Both the position numbers and the translations under genes were made by a program. The notes beneath the pieces are model-generated. The model searched no databases, was not told the origin of the DNA, and worked only from the letters and a program-made list of their open reading frames with translations. 64,000 bases of DNA from Micromonospora saelicesensis (GTDB lineage: Bacteria; Actinomycetota; Actinomycetes; Mycobacteriales; Micromonosporaceae), in NCBI RefSeq assembly GCF_900091575.1, contig NZ_FMCR01000007.1, forward strand, positions 186,001 to 250,000. The letters run 5' to 3'. Below are positions 51,703-60,095 of this stretch, in pieces (position 1 is the stretch's first letter; every line of letters starts with the position of its first letter).

Positions 51703-52707
51703 TCAGCTTCCGTGCGTGTGGGTGTGGCCCTGGAACCGGTGGATCGCCTCCTCGGCGCCCGGCGGCATGCTGCCGTCGGCGTTGCGCACCAGGAAGATCC
51801 CGGCCATGCCGCCGTCGGAGTGCGTCTGCACGTGGCAGTGGTACATCCACGCGCCGGGTCCGACACCCTCCCCGGCCAGCACCTGGAAACCGAACGAGCT
51901 GCCGGGGTTGAGGTCCTTGTTGTCGACCACCAGGCTCGGGTCGCTCGGCCCCTCCAACATCCCGGTGCGGTTGTCCGCCCAGCGGTGCGCGTGCAGGTGG
52001 AAGGTGTGGAACAGGTTGCCGTGGCCGATGGCGATCCACTCGACGCGCTCGCCCAGGTTCGCCTCGAACATCGGGGTCGCCGGAGCCATCTTGTTGTTGA
52101 TCATCATGTCGTGGAACACCGCCGTGAACTGCTTCGACGGCAGGATGTCGCCACGCCGCCGGACGATCAGCGCGCCGTACAGTCCCTTCGCGACACCGCC
52201 GGTGCCGTGGTCGGTACCCATCGCGTGATCGTGGTAGTGCCAGTAGCCGGCGCTGCCCGGCATGTACCGCCGGCCGGCTGCGGCCACCATCTCGTGGGAG
52301 CGCCAGACGTACGTCCGCGTCTCGCCCGGGTTGTTGAACGAGGCGTTGAACGGACTGCCGTCGGACTCGGTGCTGTAGTCCACCCCGTGCGGATGGATGG
52401 ACAGCCGCTGGTTGGTGGTGTTGACCAGGGTGATCTCCAGCGTGTCACCCTCGTACATCTCCAGGATCGGGCCCGGAACGGTGGCCTGACCGGGCGCCAG
52501 ACCGTACCCGAACAGGTTGCCGGGCAACTGCTCGGCGTAGATGGTGATCTTCTTGGTGACACCGGCGGCGGCCCGGGCGGGGCTACCGCCGAACGCGGTG
52601 CCGATCGTTGGGGCGGACGCGCCCAACGCCCCGGCGGCGAGTGCGCCGGTGGCGATCAGCGATCTGCGGGACAGGTGGCGGTGAGGGCCACCAGCGTGAT
52701 CGTCCAT
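51703..52707 (-). CDS. Two-domain multicopper oxidase (small-laccase-like), Tat-exported
   Basis: A 334-residue exported oxidase. Twin-arginine signal SRRSLIATGAL at residues 13-23, mature start near residue 47. All four copper motifs are present: HPHG, WHYHDH, HTFHLHAH and HCHVQTH with the T1 Met/Leu region GGMAGIF, so type 1 and the trinuclear site should both form. Two cupredoxin domains in this length match trimeric small laccases. It reduces O2 to water while oxidising a donor, perhaps the cupredoxin encoded downstream. ATG 52707 follows GGAGACCC. First gene of a four-gene operon of exported proteins; a dyad lies 126 bases upstream. Confidence 0.95.
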   Translation of the reverse strand: MDDHAGGPHRHLSRRSLIATGALAAGALGASAPTIGTAFGGSPARAAAGVTKKITIYAEQLPGNLFGYGLAPGQATVPGPILEMYEGDTLEITLVNTTNQRLSIHPHGVDYSTESDGSPFNASFNNPGETRTYVWRSHEMVAAAGRRYMPGSAGYWHYHDHAMGTDHGTGGVAKGLYGALIVRRRGDILPSKQFTAVFHDMMINNKMAPATPMFEANLGERVEWIAIGHGNLFHTFHLHAHRWADNRTGMLEGPSDPSLVVDNKDLNPGSSFGFQVLAGEGVGPGAWMYHCHVQTHSDGGMAGIFLVRNADGSMPPGAEEAIHRFQGHTHTHGS

Positions 52708-52832
52708 GGGTCTCCGTTCCCGACCGGGCGAAGACGCGACGAGGGCAGGGTGCATTGACCGCCGAGCTCGGGGGCGGTGGCACGACTGAGGGTGAGGCTC
52801 GTCGCGGGCTTTGCTCGGAAGACTCAGAACTT

Positions 52833-52866
52833 TCGATGGATGACAGCAACTTATGTAATCCATCGA
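52833..52866. promoter_or_regulatory. Dyad in the upstream region of the copper-protein operon
   Basis: TCGATGGAT and ATCCATCGA, 9-bp perfect arms 16 bases apart, extended outward to CTTTCGATGGAT/ATCCATCGA-CGAAAG. It lies in a locally AT-rich interval (52830-52910) that probably holds the operon promoter. The 476-base gap 52708-53183 otherwise contains only repeat copy 3 and no ORF that I trust. Confidence 0.45.
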
Positions 52867-52993
52867 CGAAAGTACAGGTCTGATTGCAAAAAGATTACCT
52901 TGACATCACGACGTCCGTCGATTGACATGAAGCTGACACGCATCGCGGGGGCGCGGACACCGACCTGTGGCACCGGCGGAGTGCGGCTTGGCC

Positions 52994-53105
52994 GGTCGCC
53001 GTCGGTCACCTTCGTCGGGGCGGATTCGGCTTTGAGCGGTATACCTCAGAGGCATATTTATACCTCTGAGGTATACCGCTCCTCGGCAGATCGACCTGGC
53101 ATGCC
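52994..53105 (-). repeat. Palindromic repeat element, copy 3 (reverse orientation)
   Basis: Core at 53034-53081: perfect 19-bp arms (GAGCGGTATACCTCAGAGG and complement), 10-nt loop CATATTTATA. Read on the minus strand, its flanks align with the others: GTCGATCTGCCGAGG before, and ATCCGCCCCGACGAAGGTGA after. It lies 3' of the minus-strand ABC ATPase gene and 5' of the oxidase operon. Confidence 0.9.
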
Positions 53106-53183
53106 GGCCGAGGGCACGGTGAAGGCCGCCAGGTGCCTCAGAGTTGCTCGTCGAGGGGGTGCGGCGTGCGCCCGCACGAGCGG

Positions 53184-53996
53184 CTAGTCGGACGCCCCGG
53201 GCGACTGGTCGGGCGCACCGAGCTGCGCGACGTGGGTCGGGTCGAGGACCCGGGAGAGGAACGCGCGGGTCCGTTCGTGCTTCGGCGCGCCCAGCACCTC
53301 CTGCGGCGGCCCCTGCTCGACCACCACGCCGCCATCCATGAAGACGACCCGGTCGGCGACGTCGCGGGCGAACGCCATCTCGTGGGTGACCACCATCATC
53401 GTCATGCCGTCCTCGGCCAGCTTGCGCATGACGGTGAGCACGTCGCCGACGAGTTCCGGATCGAGCGCGGAGGTCGGCTCGTCGAAGAGCATCAGCTTCG
53501 GCTCCATCGACAGCGACCGGGCGATCGCGGCCCGCTGCTGCTGCCCACCGGAGAGCTGCGCCGGAAAGGCGTCGGCCTTGTCGGTCAGCCCGACGCGCTC
53601 CAGGTTCGCCCGGGCGATCCGCTCGGCCTCGGCCCGACCTCGCCGGAGCACCCGGCGCTGGGCGATGGTGAGGTTGTTCAGGACTGTCAGGTGCGGGAAC
53701 AGGTTGAACGACTGGAACACCATGCCGATGCCGCGACGGACCGCGTCGATCTCGACGTCCGGGTCGGTCATCTCGACCCCGTTCACCCAGATCTTGCCGG
53801 CGGTCGGCTCCTCCAGCAGATCGACGCAGCGCAGCAGGGTCGACTTGCCGGAGCCGGACGGCCCGATGACACAGACCACCTCGCCCTGGCCGACCTCGAA
53901 GTCGATGCCCTTGAGCACCTTGAGCGGACCGAAGGACTTGTGCAGGTCGCGGATCTCCACGGCGGGGCGGGGAGGGGTGGTCGTCATCGGGGTCAC
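53184..53996 (-). CDS. Polar amino acid ABC transporter ATP-binding protein (GlnQ-like)
   Basis: A 270-residue ATPase of the polar amino acid importer family. Walker A GPSGSGKST near residues 46-54, Q-loop GMVFQSFNLFPH near 91-102, signature LSGGQQQRAAIARSL near 155-169, Walker B LMLFDEPTSALDP and H-loop VVTHEMAFA. The GTG start at 53996 overlaps the permease stop (GTGA); an ATG at 53987 is the alternative. Third gene of an operon: binding protein, permease, ATPase. Confidence 0.94.
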   Translation of the reverse strand: MTPMTTTPPRPAVEIRDLHKSFGPLKVLKGIDFEVGQGEVVCVIGPSGSGKSTLLRCVDLLEEPTAGKIWVNGVEMTDPDVEIDAVRRGIGMVFQSFNLFPHLTVLNNLTIAQRRVLRRGRAEAERIARANLERVGLTDKADAFPAQLSGGQQQRAAIARSLSMEPKLMLFDEPTSALDPELVGDVLTVMRKLAEDGMTMMVVTHEMAFARDVADRVVFMDGGVVVEQGPPQEVLGAPKHERTRAFLSRVLDPTHVAQLGAPDQSPGASD

Positions 53997-54787
53997 CGAG
54001 CCTTGGCGTAGCGGAGTTCGAGGCGTCGTACCACCTGCGACAGCGGCAGGGTGATCACCAGGTAGGCGAGACCGGCCACCAGCAGCGGGGTCGCGTTCAC
54101 CCGGTCGTTGAGCATGTCCCGACCGAACTTGGTGATCTCGATCGTCTGCGCCGTCACCCCGAGCACGTAGGCCAGCGAGGAGTCCTTGGTGAGCAGGATG
54201 AGCTCGTTCGTCAGCGGCGGGATCACGATCCGGAACGCCTGCGGGATGACGATCGTGCGCATGGCGGTGAAGTGCGACATGCCGAGGGTCCGTGCCGCCT
54301 CCATCTGCCCCTTCGGCACGGCCTGGATGCCGGCCCGGATCGTCTCCGCCATGTACGCCGCGGCGGTCAACCCGAGGCCGATCGCGATCGAACCGAACAC
54401 CCCGCCCGGAATCTCGCGCTCCGGGAAGGCGATCGGGATGCCGTACCCGACGAGGAAGAGCACCAGGAGCGCGGGCAGACCCCGGAACAGCTCGATGTAG
54501 GCCGTCGCCACCCAGCGGTACGGCGCCACCCGGGACAGGCGCATCAGCGCCAGGATGGTGCCGAACACGAGGCCGAAGGCGAACGCGCCCAGCGTGTAGA
54601 GGATGGTGTTGCGCAGCGCGACGGTGATGATCGTCGGGAACATCGACTTGATGATGTCGACGCGGAAGAACGCGTCGGCCAACCTGTCCCAGTCCGCGGC
54701 GACGAGCACCGTGGCGATGATGGCGATGAAGACCAGGTACTGGAGCCCGAGGGACAGCCGCTCCCGCTGGCGGCGTCGCAGCTTCAC
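53993..54787 (-). CDS. Polar amino acid ABC transporter permease
   Basis: A 264-residue membrane permease of the HisM/GlnP family. TM1 near residues 15-31, then a long loop; the core starts TIITVALRNTILYTLGAFAF and the EAA coupling motif is EAARTLGMSHFTAMRTIVIP near 167-186, with YIELFRGLPALLVLFLVGYG upstream, both hallmarks. GTG start at 54787, 27 bases after the attenuator-like hairpin. Homodimerises to form the channel of the importer. Confidence 0.94.
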   Translation of the reverse strand: MKLRRRQRERLSLGLQYLVFIAIIATVLVAADWDRLADAFFRVDIIKSMFPTIITVALRNTILYTLGAFAFGLVFGTILALMRLSRVAPYRWVATAYIELFRGLPALLVLFLVGYGIPIAFPEREIPGGVFGSIAIGLGLTAAAYMAETIRAGIQAVPKGQMEAARTLGMSHFTAMRTIVIPQAFRIVIPPLTNELILLTKDSSLAYVLGVTAQTIEITKFGRDMLNDRVNATPLLVAGLAYLVITLPLSQVVRRLELRYAKAR

Positions 54788-54821
54788 GTTCGCTCGTTGC
54801 CTTCCCGGAGGTTACCGACGT

Positions 54822-54850
54822 CGGAGGGCGCGCGGGACGCGCGCCCTCCG
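54822..54850 (-). terminator. Hairpin between binding-protein and permease genes (attenuator or mRNA stabiliser)
   Basis: Perfect 12-bp stem (CGGAGGGCGCGC and complement), 5-nt loop, 14 bases after the binding-protein stop and 35 before the permease start. Such hairpins let the binding protein be made in excess over the membrane parts. Confidence 0.75.
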
Positions 54851-54864
54851 GTACTGCACGGCGC

Positions 54865-55683
54865 TCAGGCGCTCGGCTGCTTACCGATCCACTTCTCGTA
54901 GATCGTGTTGTACGAGCCGTCCTGCTTGGCCTTGGCCAGCACCTCGTTGATCTTCTTGAGCAACTCCGGGTTGGCGTCCTTCTTCACGGGGAAGCCGTAC
55001 TGCTCGCCGGTGTCGAACTCGGCGGCCACCTCGAACCCGCCCGGGTTCTTCTTCAGGTACTCGGTCCAGACCGGCAGGTCGTTGATGGCGGCCTCGACCT
55101 GGCCGTTGGAGACGGCCTGCTGGAGGGCGGCGAGGTCCTCGAACTCGACGAGCTTCAGGCCCTTCTCCGCCTCGAGCTTCTTGGCGTAGTCACGACCCGT
55201 GGTGGCCGCCTGGACGCCGAGCTTCCTGCCCTTGAGGTCATCGAGCGACTTGTACGTCTTGCCGGTCTTCACCAGCATGGCCTGGGTGGCGTCGAAGTAG
55301 GGATCGGAGAAGTCGACCACCTTCCGCCGCTCCTCGGTGATGGTCATGCCGGCGGCGGCCGCGTCGCACTTGCCGGTGTTGAGGTCCTGGCCGGACTTGA
55401 TCCCCTCGAACGGGGTGTCGATGATCGTCTGCTCGACGCCGAGTTCCTTGGCGACCAGGTCCATGATCTCGACGTCGAAGCCGGTCACCTTGCCGCTGGC
55501 GTCCTTGGACTGGAACGGCGGGTACGGCAGGTGGGTGCAGACGGTCAGCTTGCCCGCCGCGACCAGCTTGACGCCGCTCGCCTGGACCTCGCTGTCATCC
55601 TTCTTCGCGCAACCCGCGGTCAGCGCGAGGGCGGCGACGGCCACGACGAGGCCGGCCTGACGGACGGCGCTTGGGAACCTCAC
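54865..55683 (-). CDS. Polar amino acid ABC transporter substrate-binding lipoprotein
   Basis: A 272-residue class II binding protein (SBP_bac_3). Lipobox TAGC at Cys25. The fold signature is complete: LTVCTHLPYPPFQSKDASGK, GFDVEIMDLVAKELGV, DAAAAGMTITEERRKVVDFS and DPYFDATQAMLV; EAAINDLPVWTEYL follows in lobe 2. Ligand is probably a polar or acidic amino acid (Arg/Gln/His family); it cannot be fixed from sequence. GTG at 55683 follows GGAGGG; the open frame continues to 56550 but is antisense to another gene's frame. First gene of the importer operon. Confidence 0.93.
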   Translation of the reverse strand: MRFPSAVRQAGLVVAVAALALTAGCAKKDDSEVQASGVKLVAAGKLTVCTHLPYPPFQSKDASGKVTGFDVEIMDLVAKELGVEQTIIDTPFEGIKSGQDLNTGKCDAAAAGMTITEERRKVVDFSDPYFDATQAMLVKTGKTYKSLDDLKGRKLGVQAATTGRDYAKKLEAEKGLKLVEFEDLAALQQAVSNGQVEAAINDLPVWTEYLKKNPGGFEVAAEFDTGEQYGFPVKKDANPELLKKINEVLAKAKQDGSYNTIYEKWIGKQPSA

Positions 55684-55859
55684 GGCTGTGTCCCTCCGAT
55701 TCGGCTTCCATTGCACAGAAAGCCAATCTGGTTCATAGACTTTGCGATAAGCGACCGTACCCGATCCTGCGGGTCGCCCCAAGATCGCGCCGTGAGCGCT
55801 CGGCCGGCCCGCCCCGGCGACCTTCGCCGGCAAACCCGACACATGCCCCGCAAGGTGCC

Positions 55860-56537
55860 TCAGCCGCCGGTTCCCTCGGCCGCCCCGTCCGGGGTGAGGG
55901 CCCCTTCGTGGGGGTCTGTGTCCAGGAACACATGCTGGTGGCCCTGGCCGGAATCGACGCTGATCTGGTCGAGCTGGGTCGCCGCGACCGACCAGATCGT
56001 CGCGGCCTCGGCCGCCTGCCGCGCTGTGACGTCCAGCAGGGCCGCACGCTGCGCGGCCGGAACGCCGGCCGCCAGCGCGTAGGCGTCGACGGCCAGCGAC
56101 GCCTGCTGGACCGCTCCGCGCAACCCTCCGCGCGCCACGTTGGTGGCGGTGGTCCCCGACGGCGGGTCGGCGAACGGCTCGGCCGCCTGGCGCATGACCT
56201 CCTGCCACTGGCGTGCCTTCGCCGGATCCGGTGCACGTCCGGCGGTCGTCTCCGTCTTGATGGCGGCCAGCACCGGGGCGACCTGGTCGCGAACGCGTCG
56301 GGCCGTCTCGATCAGCTCCACGATCTGCTGAGCGTCCCGCTTCGCCTCGTCCTGCTTGATGCTCGCGATGGTCGCCTCGGTGGCGTCCGGGCGGCCCACC
56401 TGGTAGCCGATCAACCCACCCAGCAACGCGGTGACCAGTGCGATCACGCCCGCGACGGCCACGAAGCGCACTGTGCGGCGGTGACGCACATCGGCCTTGT
56501 CCAACTGGTAGGAGGGTCGGCCGGTACGGCGCGCCAT
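55860..56537 (-). CDS. Single-pass membrane protein of unknown function
   Basis: A 225-residue protein: basic cytoplasmic N-terminus (ARRTGRPSYQ), TM helix about 23-48 (VRFVAVAGVIALVTALLGGL, GYQVG), then an Ala-rich helical extracytoplasmic region of 175 residues with heptad-like patterns (IASIKQDEAKRDAQQIVELI; RRVRDQVAPVLAAIK; RAALLDVTARQAAEAATIW), ending in a short Gly/Pro/Asp tail. No family recognised. ATG at 56537 follows GGAG. It lies upstream of, and on the same strand as, the amino-acid importer (176 bp) and downstream of the sulfotransferase genes, but no link to either is evident. Confidence 0.75.
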   Translation of the reverse strand: MARRTGRPSYQLDKADVRHRRTVRFVAVAGVIALVTALLGGLIGYQVGRPDATEATIASIKQDEAKRDAQQIVELIETARRVRDQVAPVLAAIKTETTAGRAPDPAKARQWQEVMRQAAEPFADPPSGTTATNVARGGLRGAVQQASLAVDAYALAAGVPAAQRAALLDVTARQAAEAATIWSVAATQLDQISVDSGQGHQHVFLDTDPHEGALTPDGAAEGTGG

Positions 56538-56622
56538 CGCATCTCCTCACATCGATGGTGTGGGGCCAAAGATTAGCCGCCCCCGTGACGTCCGTCGATA
56601 GCGAGGACGGCGACAGACGCCC

Positions 56623-57534
56623 CTAGACCGGGTAGCCCCACTCGGCCAGCGGCTTCTCCAGCACCCGTTCGATCGCGGTGAGCTGCGCCGGGCTGAGTTC
56701 GTCCCGGTACGCCTCCGCCCGGCCCACTGTGAAGTCGTACCGGGAAAAGCCTCTCTCGAAGGCTGTCGACCAGCGCAGGCCGAGGAAGTCGAGCATCCGG
56801 CCGACCTGCTCGCGCGGCTGCTCGACCAGGTCCTCGTAGCGCACGTCCAGCCACTGGTCGGCCGGGTGACGCAGCCGGGCCTGCGCGAAGGCGTCCATCA
56901 GCATCTTCCAGCCCAGCGCGGCGAGCACCTGGAAGGAGCGACCGGAATCGGCCCACTCCTCGCGCAGGTCGGACGGGAGCGGGCCGTAGATCCAGTTGTC
57001 CGGCCCCCGCCAGCCGTCCCACCAGCCCATCTGGAGCCACGAGTTGGCCACCGCCCGGCCGTCGCGCACCACGTTGACCACCCGCAGCTCCGGGTACGCG
57101 GCGTGCAGCAGGCCGGTCCGCGGCCACCCCGTGACGTGCTGCACCAACTGCTGACAGCCCTGCCGTGCGATCCGCTCGTCGAAGAAGGCCCGCAGCCGCC
57201 GGGCCACGAACGGGGTCAGGTCCTCGGCCACCAGGTCCCGACACGGTCGGGAGAAGCCGGCCAGCACCTGCCGGTCGAGCAGGTGGTACGCCTCCGACGG
57301 CGCCACCCGGAGCCGGCCCCGCTCCAGCAACCGTCGACTGTGTCGCAGCGAGGTCATCCCCGCCGGGCGCGGCGCCGAACGCCGGTAGAGGACGCCGTTG
57401 AACCTGCCCTTCGGGTTGAGCCGGGCCAGTTTGTCGTCCAGGCCGGAGACGAAGCCGACCGCGGGATGCCGGGAGAGCAACTCCTGGACCAGTGTCGAAC
57501 CGCAGCGACCGGTGCCCACCACCAGTGAGAGCAT
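56623..57534 (-). CDS. Sulfotransferase family protein
   Basis: A 303-residue P-loop sulfotransferase. The 5'-phosphosulfate loop VVGTGRCGSTLVQELL lies at residues 5-20, the 3'-phosphate-binding region VVNVVRDGRAVANSW near 160-174, and the conserved DVRYEDLVEQPREQV near 228-242. Transfers sulfate from PAPS to a hydroxyl or amine of a glycan, lipid or small molecule; the acceptor is not identifiable. Starts 3 bases after the previous sulfotransferase stop. Third gene of a minus-strand operon: GT4, sulfotransferase, sulfotransferase. Confidence 0.9.
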   Translation of the reverse strand: MLSLVVGTGRCGSTLVQELLSRHPAVGFVSGLDDKLARLNPKGRFNGVLYRRSAPRPAGMTSLRHSRRLLERGRLRVAPSEAYHLLDRQVLAGFSRPCRDLVAEDLTPFVARRLRAFFDERIARQGCQQLVQHVTGWPRTGLLHAAYPELRVVNVVRDGRAVANSWLQMGWWDGWRGPDNWIYGPLPSDLREEWADSGRSFQVLAALGWKMLMDAFAQARLRHPADQWLDVRYEDLVEQPREQVGRMLDFLGLRWSTAFERGFSRYDFTVGRAEAYRDELSPAQLTAIERVLEKPLAEWGYPV

Positions 57535-57537
57535 CGT

Positions 57538-58557
57538 TCAGCCTTCCTGCCGGGTGGCGGGTGACGGGGAGACGGCCGGGTCCGCCGCGAGGCGGGCGGC
57601 GGGAAAGGTGGCCGCCGGGCGGCGCAACGGATAGCCGAACCGGGTCAGGGCCACGGCGGTCAGCCCGGTCACCACGGCGTACGCGCGGGTGGGCAGCCCG
57701 GTCAGCCATTCGGTGTCGGCGACCACGTCGACCAGCCCGGTGCGGTGCCGCGACGGATTGCCGGCCACCGAGTGGGTGGGGGCGAGCCGCACCGTGGCCG
57801 GCGTCGGAAAGGGAAGCTCGTCGGGGGTCGCGCCGACGAAGGCGGCGATCCGGGCGGTGGCGGCGGCCGGGTCGGTGACGAAGTCCTCGTACCGCAGCCG
57901 CAGGTAGCGGCCCGGCGCACGGCGACGGTCGCCCCAGAGTCGTACGGTCGCGGTGTTCCAGATCAGCCACAGCAGCGCGGCCTTGCCGACCGGTGGCCGG
58001 CTCATCAGCTCATCGTCGGCGCGCCCGTCCAGCGGGCGTCGGCGACGCCAGGAGTACGCGGTGGCGCGCGGGTCGCGCACCACGTGCAGGACGTACAGGT
58101 CGATGCCGGGCAGGCTGCCGAGCAGGGCACCGTACGGCGGCAGCTTGGAGGAGTCGACGATGACACCGTCCGACCAACCGGCCAGGGCGTGCTCGGCGAT
58201 CGAGGCGTAGAGCCGGGCCAGCTGCGTGTCGTCGGGGTGGCCTTCGACCGGCGGCTGCCCCCGACGCTGGCGGCGCAGCAGTGCGGGTAACCCCCGCAGC
58301 CGCAGCCGCTGGGCCAACCGGGCGGCGATCTCGGCCGGGTCGGCGTCGGTCAGGTCGGCGCGCACCCGGGCCCAGAGCGGGCAGTCGGCGACCGGGGAGC
58401 CGCAGCCGCAGGGCCGGTTCTCCAGGATGCCGCGTCGCCACAGGTATCGCAGTTCGCCTGCCGCGAAGAAACCCGGCAACTGTCCCAGGACCGTGGTCAC
58501 CAGCGTGCTGCCACTGCGACCACTGCCGGCGAGGTAGAGCACCCGTACCGGGTTCAC
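57538..58557 (-). CDS. Sulfotransferase family protein
   Basis: A 339-residue sulfotransferase. 5'-PSB loop YLAGSGRSGSTLVTTVLGQL at 8-27; CGCGSPVADCPLW near 50-62 has four Cys in a short span (C-x-C, C), often seen in actinomycete sulfotransferases; 3'-PB VVRDPRATAYSW near 152-163; RLRYEDFVTDP near 210-220. GTG at 58557 overlaps the GT4 stop (GTGA), showing translational coupling with the glycosyltransferase. The open frame upstream to 59604 is only an antisense-like shadow of the GT4 gene. Acceptor unknown, but genetic coupling to a GT4 suggests a glycan or glycolipid. Confidence 0.9.
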   Translation of the reverse strand: MNPVRVLYLAGSGRSGSTLVTTVLGQLPGFFAAGELRYLWRRGILENRPCGCGSPVADCPLWARVRADLTDADPAEIAARLAQRLRLRGLPALLRRQRRGQPPVEGHPDDTQLARLYASIAEHALAGWSDGVIVDSSKLPPYGALLGSLPGIDLYVLHVVRDPRATAYSWRRRRPLDGRADDELMSRPPVGKAALLWLIWNTATVRLWGDRRRAPGRYLRLRYEDFVTDPAAATARIAAFVGATPDELPFPTPATVRLAPTHSVAGNPSRHRTGLVDVVADTEWLTGLPTRAYAVVTGLTAVALTRFGYPLRRPAATFPAARLAADPAVSPSPATRQEG

Positions 58558-59837
58558 CGGGCCGCTCCCCCACCGGCGGTGGCCCGGCCGGCCCGCTGCC
58601 GCGACGGCAGCGCCTCGGCGGCCTCCGCGTACAGCCCACGGATCCGGTCCAGGTGCCGGTCCGGGGCGAACTGGGCGGCGATCTTCGCCCGGCCGGCCCG
58701 GCCCATCCGGTACGCCCGTTCGGGGTCGGCCAGGAGGTCGTTGAGCGCGTCGCCGAGGGCCGCCGGCGCGTCGGCGGCGACGACGCGGCCATCCACCTCC
58801 GGCTCGACCAGCTCGGGAAGCCCGCCCAGGTCGGTGGCGACCACCGGCACCCCGCAGGCGAACGCCTCCAGCACCGCCATCGGTTGGTTCTCGTGCCACC
58901 GGGACGGAACGGCGACCACCGCCGCCGACCGGATCAGCTCGTGCAGGCGCGGCTTGTCGAGACGGCCGTGGAACCGGACCCGGCCGGGCACCCGCCGCGC
59001 GGCGAGCGCCTCCAACTCCGGGCGGGCCGGGCCGTCTCCGGCGACGTCCACGCTGACTCCATCCGGCAGCGCGGCGGTTGCCTCGATCAGCACGTCGACA
59101 CCCTTCTCCGGCGCCAGCCGCCCGGCGAAGACGACACCGCCGCCGGGCGTCTGCTTGGCCGCGACGCCGGTCAGGTCGACGAAGTGGTTGACCACCCGCA
59201 ACCGGTCCGGGTAGACGCCCGCGCGGCGCATCACGTCGGCCAGGAACCCGCTCGGGCTCACGAAGAGCTGCACCGGGTCGTACGCGTCGAGCCGCCGGTG
59301 CAACCAGGACTCGACGGCGAGCAGGCCACTGCGCGACAGCGATCCGTCCTTGCAGCGGCGCCGGGCCGCCTGCAACGGGCCACCGGTGACGCACGCCTGG
59401 CAGGGGCGGCCCCGGTCCAGCAGTTGGTAGCTCGGGCAGGCGAGCTTGTAGTCGTGCATGGTCAGCACGCACGGCACACCGGCGGCGCGGGCCGCGGCGA
59501 GCACCGACGGGGAGAGCTGGTGGTAGATGTTGTGCAGGTGCAGCACGTCCGGCCGAAAATCGTCGATCACCCGGGCCAGCCCGCGGCGGCTCGTCGGTGA
59601 CCACAGCATCCGGCCGACGGCCACCGCCCGGGGCCGCACCCCGCTCGGCGCCGGCTCCAACTCCACTTCGGACGGAAACCGCGCGGCGTACGGCAGGGGC
59701 GACTCGTTCTCCGGGTGGCTCATGCCGAAGTAGGCGACCGCGTCGCCGGCAGCCCGTTGCAGGTCGGCGAGATCGAGCAGATACCCCTCCGCGCCGCCAC
59801 GGCGGTAGAGGAACTTGTTCACATGCAGCACGCGCAT
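58554..59837 (-). CDS. GT4-family glycosyltransferase
   Basis: A 427-residue retaining, GT-B fold enzyme. N-terminal MRVLHVNKFLYRRGGAEGYL has the family glycine-rich opening; the C-terminal donor domain contains VVFAGRLAPEKGVDVLIEAT and the E-x7-E-type EDxE equivalent ENQPMAVLEAFACGVPVV (Glu pair). A CPSYQLLDRGRPCQACVTGG segment near residues 129-148 has Cys residues as found in one actinomycete subgroup. Transfers a nucleotide-activated or lipid-linked sugar in the cytoplasm. ATG at 59837 follows AGGGCGAG. First gene of the operon with two sulfotransferases. Confidence 0.93.
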   Translation of the reverse strand: MRVLHVNKFLYRRGGAEGYLLDLADLQRAAGDAVAYFGMSHPENESPLPYAARFPSEVELEPAPSGVRPRAVAVGRMLWSPTSRRGLARVIDDFRPDVLHLHNIYHQLSPSVLAAARAAGVPCVLTMHDYKLACPSYQLLDRGRPCQACVTGGPLQAARRRCKDGSLSRSGLLAVESWLHRRLDAYDPVQLFVSPSGFLADVMRRAGVYPDRLRVVNHFVDLTGVAAKQTPGGGVVFAGRLAPEKGVDVLIEATAALPDGVSVDVAGDGPARPELEALAARRVPGRVRFHGRLDKPRLHELIRSAAVVAVPSRWHENQPMAVLEAFACGVPVVATDLGGLPELVEPEVDGRVVAADAPAALGDALNDLLADPERAYRMGRAGRAKIAAQFAPDRHLDRIRGLYAEAAEALPSRQRAGRATAGGGAAR

Positions 59838-60095
59838 CGACTCGCCCTGCTCACGTCGATCGGGCGAACCGGGCCCGGAGGTGATGACCGGGGTCTGCCC
59901 GCCCCGGCCAGGGCCCACGGTATGCAGGGCGCGTCGGCGAGTCCAGCTCGCGTTTGGCATGTGGCTGAACGGGTGATCTTCGTCTGCCCGTGCGGTCCGC
60001 GGCCTGGCCTCCCGCCATGATCTCCCGATAGCCTGGCTGCCGCCGGTCGCACACGCTCTGGTGCAGGGCAGGGCCGGTGTCCGACGAGGAGGACC

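Noticed and set aside
52777..53187. Short ORFs across the four palindromic elements encoding a shared peptide (GIPQRHIYTSEVYRS)
   Set aside because: The peptide is conserved only because the DNA palindrome is; the ORFs have no common start, length or ribosome-binding site.
54865..56550. A 561-codon version of the amino-acid binding protein
   Set aside because: The first 289 codons overlap a different real gene in another frame; the lipobox and ribosome-binding site place the start at 55683.
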